Assembly (NCBI GenBank): GCA_029448655.1
Contig: JACCLO010000008.1
Location: forward strand, 2,666,001 to 2,730,000
Direction: 5' to 3'
DNA length: 64,000 nt
Source of the DNA: Wolfiporia cocos
Taxonomy: Eukaryota > Basidiomycota > Agaricomycetes > Polyporales > Phaeolaceae
In this document: one piece after another, positions 59,100-64,000 of the stretch
Layout: each line of letters begins with the position of its first letter
Position numbering within the stretch: position 1 is the first letter of the stretch
Notes under the pieces: generated by a model
Seen by the model: only the letters and a program-made list of their open reading frames with translations
Database searches by the model: none
Told to the model about the DNA's origin: nothing
Position numbers and translations under genes: made by a program

Positions 59100-59612
59100 C
59101 AAAAATCCCCGTGGCATGAGGCATAAATCCCCATGGCACAGGGCACAGATACCTGTGGTGTGGGGCACAAATCCCCATGGTGTGGGGTAATTACATTACA
59201 AAATCCCCGTGCCACAGAACACAAATCCCCATGGCACGGGGCACAAATCTCCATGGCACAGAGCACAAATCCCCGTGGCACAGGACACACAAATCCCTGT
59301 GGCATGGGCCACAAATCCCCATGGTGTAGGGTATTTACATTACAAAAATCCCCGTGGCACGGGGCACAAATCCCCATGGCACATGGCACAGATCCCTGTG
59401 GAATTGGGGTGCAAATCCCTGTGGCACAGGGTACGAATCCCCGTGGTGTGGGGTATTTACATTACCAAATCCCCATGCCACAGGACACAAATCCCTGTGG
59501 CATGGGCCACAAACCCCCATGGAATGGGCCACGAATCCCTGTGGTGTGGGGCACGAATCCCTGTGGTGTGGGGTATGAATCCCCGTGGCACAAATCCCCG
59601 TGGTGCAGGAAC
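59100..59612. repeat. Minisatellite in Helitron-like unit C
   Basis: The same 21-24 bp repeat family as in unit B, with a different number and order of variants. This shows the array has evolved independently in the two units since they were joined. Confidence 0.9.
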
Positions 59613-59940
59613 AGCGCGCAAAACGCGAGCTAGCAGCGCGCCTTGCAGGCGCTGGGCGTGGGAAATCACCGGCGCCAGGCGCCCTATCTAATGGGAGCAG
59701 GAATGACGCCCATGGATGCCACGCGGCGAACGTGGACGCCAGGTGCGCAAAACGCGAGCGACACGCGACGCCTCCCACGCGAGCCCCCATTACTTTTAGA
59801 TGCAATGCGTTGTGGCGTACGCGTACAGAGCTTTGGCTTGAAGATCTGAGATGCGCCCTTGGAACCCGACGAGCCGTCGGCGTATTCAAGGTCCGCTTTC
59901 CCACGGGAGGACCTCCCCTGTGGACCCCCCACTATGATCT

Positions 59941-59987
59941 CAGCCTCTCTAAGGAAGGAACGACTGTCTTCCTTCCTCGAGAGGCTG
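59941..59987. repeat. Perfect hairpin near the Helitron-like array
   Basis: CAGCCTCTC at 59941-59949 pairs with GAGAGGCTG at 59979-59987, and AGGAAGGAA pairs with TTCCTTCCT inside, leaving a short loop. It has no T-run and is not part of a gene I can see. Confidence 0.6.
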
Positions 59988-62351
59988 ATTTATGAGCCTA
60001 CAGATACACTAGCGGTTTATCGATTGATCAACCTTTACCACATCATTCAGTTGCCACAAAACGCACAATGATGGCTCCTGGACCTGTATAGTGATTGCAT
60101 CACGTCTTCGCAAGAGCATACCGTGTTTCCGTACACTATCACCTCTATTGTAACGACACAATTTCGATATAGGTGGGGATGAGAAGTTCGTTCGCGGCGG
60201 AGCGATACGTCATACGTCACACGGCGATATGTCACATGACGCATGATCTGTGTGGGCGTCAATGGCTCGACGCCTTTTTTCACCGTCTACTATGGTCAGA
60301 ACTGTATGCGTGTGGTGATGCCGTTCGCTCCTCCCCTTCTCTGCTGCTGGGACCCTAGGCTACAGCTCAGCCGGTCTCCAGGCAGTCTCATCGCAGCGTT
60401 GTCCGTGCTCCTCTCAACGACGTTCGCGAAAACACTTGGGGACAGGAGATCTCCGAGACATCTGGAAGGTTCCTCGGTATTTGAGGCATGCTGTGATCAT
60501 TCTTCTCAGCTGACATCGACTGCGATGTCCAAGTGCCACCGTGTCGACTTGGCGGAACTTGTCGTCTCAGGCTTAGCGGTATCGTGGTTCAATGGAGAAT
60601 CCCCTCAGCTATGCTTGCTGTATCATCCCATGATCTGTATGAAGTCATACAATGCAACTGTGCCCAGTGACAGGCGGCGAATTCTCTGCTTTGTGCTGGA
60701 CTTTGGGGTAATATGTACATAGTCAGTACGATCACTAAATATCACGGTCCAACCACCTGTTACCTCTGGTCGCTGTGTGCCTTCGATCACTTGCTTCCCA
60801 TTCCCATACAGCCACACTCTTAAGTGATACTTCGGGCTGTGCCGTCAATGCTCTGCGCACTCGCGCACGCCCATCTTGTAGGCTGAAACAATAAGCAACC
60901 TCAAGCTTCTGATCACGGCTACTCGCCTGCTCCGCTCTCTGGTTGGCTACGGCTACTTTGATCGCAGTCGAAACTGCATCACCCTGTCGCGTATGAACTT
61001 TTCTTGTAGACTGAAATGCTCGACCACTGCATAACACGGTCGGTGTATATCAAACAAACGCTTGAGCGTCTCTTCAGCTGCGAATCGTAGTATCTACTGG
61101 TGGTGAGTGTCATAGAGCCCGTCGCCGCCTCTTGTATCCTCGGCAGATATTGTCAAACCCAGACATGTTATACGTGACAATTTCAACAGTAATGCGCAGC
61201 TCCGGTACGTTTTGCAAGGAGGTACGGTTGCGCTCTTTGGATCAGTATCCGCCAGCTGCGAATAGATAGCTTGCGTCATGACAGAATTATTACGCGCATA
61301 AGCTATAACCGTTCACTGGCTGATATCGCTGACGTCGCCTACAGCCTGGTTTCAGACAAAAAGCAGCCAGCTTTAGTACGATTTGTGCTTCGTGGACCAG
61401 AGCTGTGATGAAGCTGGATTCTGTGATTTCTTTACGCCGACCTTGTTTTTTCAGTCGATGATGGCTGAACATGAACAACATGACGAACGGATAAAGATGT
61501 GCGAGCGAACGAGATGACGGGGGCCCATCAGTTGTTGCGCCGCCTCGTATTTCGACGCCGATATGTCCTCATGTGAGTATGTTCAACCAAACAAAGTTCT
61601 GTCAGGAGTCGACGGAGGATCCGGCGCCCATGTATATGAAGAGGGCCGTCTCTTTTATTCCCCAGAAATACGCTTCAATGCAATCGACCGTCTAACCTTT
61701 GCTCCTCTCTAGGCTCACTCTACCTCCTCCCCTCGCACTCTCCATGCATTTCACCTCATCCGCGATGCGCATATGATCGCCTATTGTGGTGGGTCTCATT
61801 TGTGCACGCTGTCAACGTACTCGCTCAGCGACGCTGGTCGTTGGCATTGTCCTTCAGATCGATGTTTGTCGACGTCGACTTGTTTGGTTTGAGTTTGTTC
61901 AACAACCCATAGGTAGCTTGCATGACGTCGCCGCAATTCGCTCTAGCGATGCTAGACGGTGCATGTAAGTGAATCAATCCTATGTAAGATCTTTCTCCAG
62001 ATGTATAGAATGGTAACGTACTCGATTGCCGACGCTGGTTGTTGGTGTTGCCCTTCAGGTTAGCATTTGCTGTCTGAGGTTGAGATCAACTGATGAGCTA
62101 TCTGCAGATCAAATCGTGCCGTCACAATCTATGCCAGTGCTACTATTATCAAATGACAAAAACCACGGCACCCAGGATTCCTGCGTAGTCCCCCACCATG
62201 GTACTAACTAGGCAGCACTTTACTTAACTACACAGATCAGACAGGATGTGGTGCTTTCAGAGTCCTATGGCTGTGGATGCTTTTTGATTATGCTATTAGC
62301 CTACTACTGTGTTATGCCATTGTGACTTTCAATAGGTGAGCCTGTCTCCTA
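59988..62351. other. Gene-poor region of 2.4 kb
   Basis: No gene supported. A 44 bp segment starting AACGTACTCG occurs twice (61814-61857 and 62015-62058), 201 bp apart and diverged. A 159-codon open frame at 60243-60722 has no family motif and no codon pattern, and is not called. Confidence 0.4.
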
Positions 62352-63327
62352 TGGTGCCGGCGCCCTAGTCACCACTACTTTTGTACAGTGGCCAAATCCT
62401 TGGGTCAACTTCGCGTTAACCCTAAAGCAAGGTTTATATAGGTGCCGGTACTTTCTGCGCCCTGATACCAAACACTTTGGGTATGGCACAGCCCGGAGAT
62501 GCGCATTTGAATGCTCGTAGTGATGTAGATACAGGGCAGGCACAATATTAATGTATCTACCAGTTCACTACATCCCATGCTTGAATAAGACACAGAAAGC
62601 ATGTGAAGCCAACGCTGCTCAGTGCTGGGAAGTGACAATTGCACGCATCACAGCAAAGGATTTGTAAACAAGAAGGCTATTCAACTGATGGATCTCCTGC
62701 TCAATTATATCAATCTTCCCAGAGGAATACAACAATTTCTCGTCAAGCCAAATATTTGGGTTGATGAGCTGCAAATGCCAAATCATGGGGAATGTGACCC
62801 GGATGCAGCCGGTTGCTGCACCTGTTGAATGTGTACCTGAAAATCAGCCAGATTCAAAGAACAGAAACCTCCTGTTCAGGGTCATTGAGGATGCAGGCCA
62901 CATGTATATTTTGCCCAAATATCACTGAGCTGAACAGTTTCATCACATTTTTCTAGAGTGCTGTCACGAAATCCCTTTGTGATTACTATGATAATATATT
63001 TCAAGCCAAATGCATTAGCATTGATGAGGATGTTGATGTGAGCTTGTCGGTACAAGTCTCACTGCCCGTCAGCTTGACTATATACCATATTTGGAGTAGT
63101 CACACGAGTATAATTATCATTACTTTCCATATACGGTACTACTTTCCCACCACTGGCCAAATCTGGACATAAAAGTTTCTCAACTTTGATTTTCAGACAA
63201 ATCCGCCTAGCCATTTTGTTCCTACCTTCAATTAGAGCATTTTGGCTAGACTGATTATTTCTAGGCACCAGTTTGAGTGAGCAGTAAGACTTGTACAAAA
63301 GTAGCGGTGACTAGGGTGCCGGCACCA
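62352..63327. mobile_element. TIR element with TA target duplication
   Basis: A 976 bp element flanked by TA (62350-62351 and 63328-63329). The TIRs are about 36 bp: TGGTGCCGGCGCCCTAGTCA and onward to TTTTGTACA, with two mismatches between the ends. A TA duplication is compatible with a Tc1/mariner or related superfamily, but the ends do not match the element at 6612. No transposase domain was recognised; a 79-codon minus-strand frame inside has no motif. Confidence 0.75.
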
Positions 63328-64000
63328 TACTAAGAAGATGCAAATAGGCTGTGCTTGAAAGCACCATGACAATGATGAACCAGACCATCCCATGTCTAGC
63401 TTGGTTTTCATTGGAGTTCTTCAGCTGATGCTGTTGTTGGTCCTAGTACTCTGGAGTTCCTTCTATAGCAATATTGCTCCCTATCTCATGATCTAAGCAG
63501 AACTTAAATTTGCTTCAATCCGCATTACCACACCTACCACAGAGATTCATTGAACTGCCTTCATGATGAATCTGAATGAACAGAAGGGCCATCCCCAAGC
63601 CAACTTGTCACAATCCTGTGATGTCCTAACCGCAGGGTTCAAGCTCGTCACATAAGACTTTATAGTAACCAAAAAGGAGGTGGCGCAGTCTATGACAAGG
63701 CCACAAAAACCTTAGAGCAAACTAAGGGGAGTGAAGTGGATGAATGCTAAGTTCAGACTGGGGTTACCAGCTGAACAAGGCCTGCTATTATACTGCAAGG
63801 CTTATTTGGTCATGTTTACACTACTTGCCTATAATGGCTATTAAGGAGTCTGGGGCATAACTAGTATAGGGGTCTAAGCCAGACTCTGAAACATAGAAGC
63901 ATAGTAAATTATCAAATATGTAGCAGTCATCATGGCCATATGAGAGCAAGACTGTACATAGTGATAGAGCCCTTCACTGATCCTTCCATGGTATGATCCA
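63328..64000. other. Unassigned sequence to window end
   Basis: About 0.67 kb of AT-rich sequence without a gene or repeat I can support. Confidence 0.35.

Larger units (their letters stand above)
57516..59800 (-). mobile_element. Tandem array of three Helitron-like elements
   Basis: Three head-to-tail non-autonomous units, read on the minus strand: C 59800-58782 (1019 bp), B 58781-57803 (979 bp), A 57802-57516 (287 bp). Each starts TCTA and ends ...GGTAATTAACCTAG (AAGCTAG in A), preceded by a hairpin (CCGTGGCGAAGCCACGG, on the plus strand 57816-57832 for unit B) about nine bases before CTAG. The array sits between A and T, the Helitron target. Unit junctions are exactly CTAG|TC. No Rep/helicase is encoded. 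A GC-rich block GCGCCTTGCAGGCGCTGGGC is shared by all three. Confidence 0.75.

Noticed and set aside
58057..59995. Long open frames of 110-190 codons on both strands
   Set aside because: They are translations of the minisatellite and Helitron-like sequence in several frames at once, with repeating peptides and no family.
60243..60722. 159-codon plus-strand open frame
   Set aside because: No motif, no splice support and a random-looking composition.

Overview
The window is nuclear DNA of a filamentous basidiomycete, probably an Agaricomycete and possibly a polypore; the finer placement is inference. The evidence is dense 45-65 nt GT-AG introns, genes typical of mushrooms, and transposon families common in that group (Plavaka, dUTPase-bearing Ty3/gypsy, DIRS, Helitron-like). 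All exon models were built by hand: splice phases were checked for every gene and each reading frame closes, but there is no transcript evidence.

Layout. 1-1989 holds decayed coding sequence. 1990-11106 is a conserved block: mitochondrial DNA polymerase gamma (-), a secreted histidine acid phosphatase/phytase (+) and a metallo-beta-lactamase-fold hydrolase (+), with a Tc1/mariner-like MITE between the first two. 11551-36340 is a nested transposon region: a MULE-like MITE, two LTR-like segments around a mitochondrial processing peptidase-beta pseudogene, a broken multi-exon gene of unknown function, a Plavaka transposase gene fused to a truncated dUTPase-carrying Ty3/gypsy element, and a DIRS-type tyrosine-recombinase retrotransposon. 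The DIRS element contains two solo LTRs, a third LTR-like element, a tRNA-like fold-back element and a small CACCG-ended MITE. Precise removal of four of these insertions brings the DIRS reading frame back into register.

37167-55660 is a second gene block: a stand-alone ADP-ribosyltransferase (PARP-like) gene, a FAD-linked oxidase whose introns run in frame into a second PARP-like domain, a short-chain dehydrogenase, TFIIE-alpha (-), a leucine-rich-repeat protein in a divergent pair with TFIIE-alpha, a gene-poor 4.3 kb stretch, and an auxin-efflux-carrier-like membrane protein. 55661-64000 is repeat-rich: a truncated RecQ-like helicase, a head-to-tail array of three Helitron-like units with internal minisatellites, and a 976 bp TIR element with TA target duplications.

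The two most interesting points are the candidate oxidase-ADP-ribosyltransferase fusion beside a relative that lacks the catalytic histidine, and the transposon structures: the Helitron-like array with exact CTAG|TC junctions, and a fold-back element with outward-lying tRNA-like sequences present in two copies.
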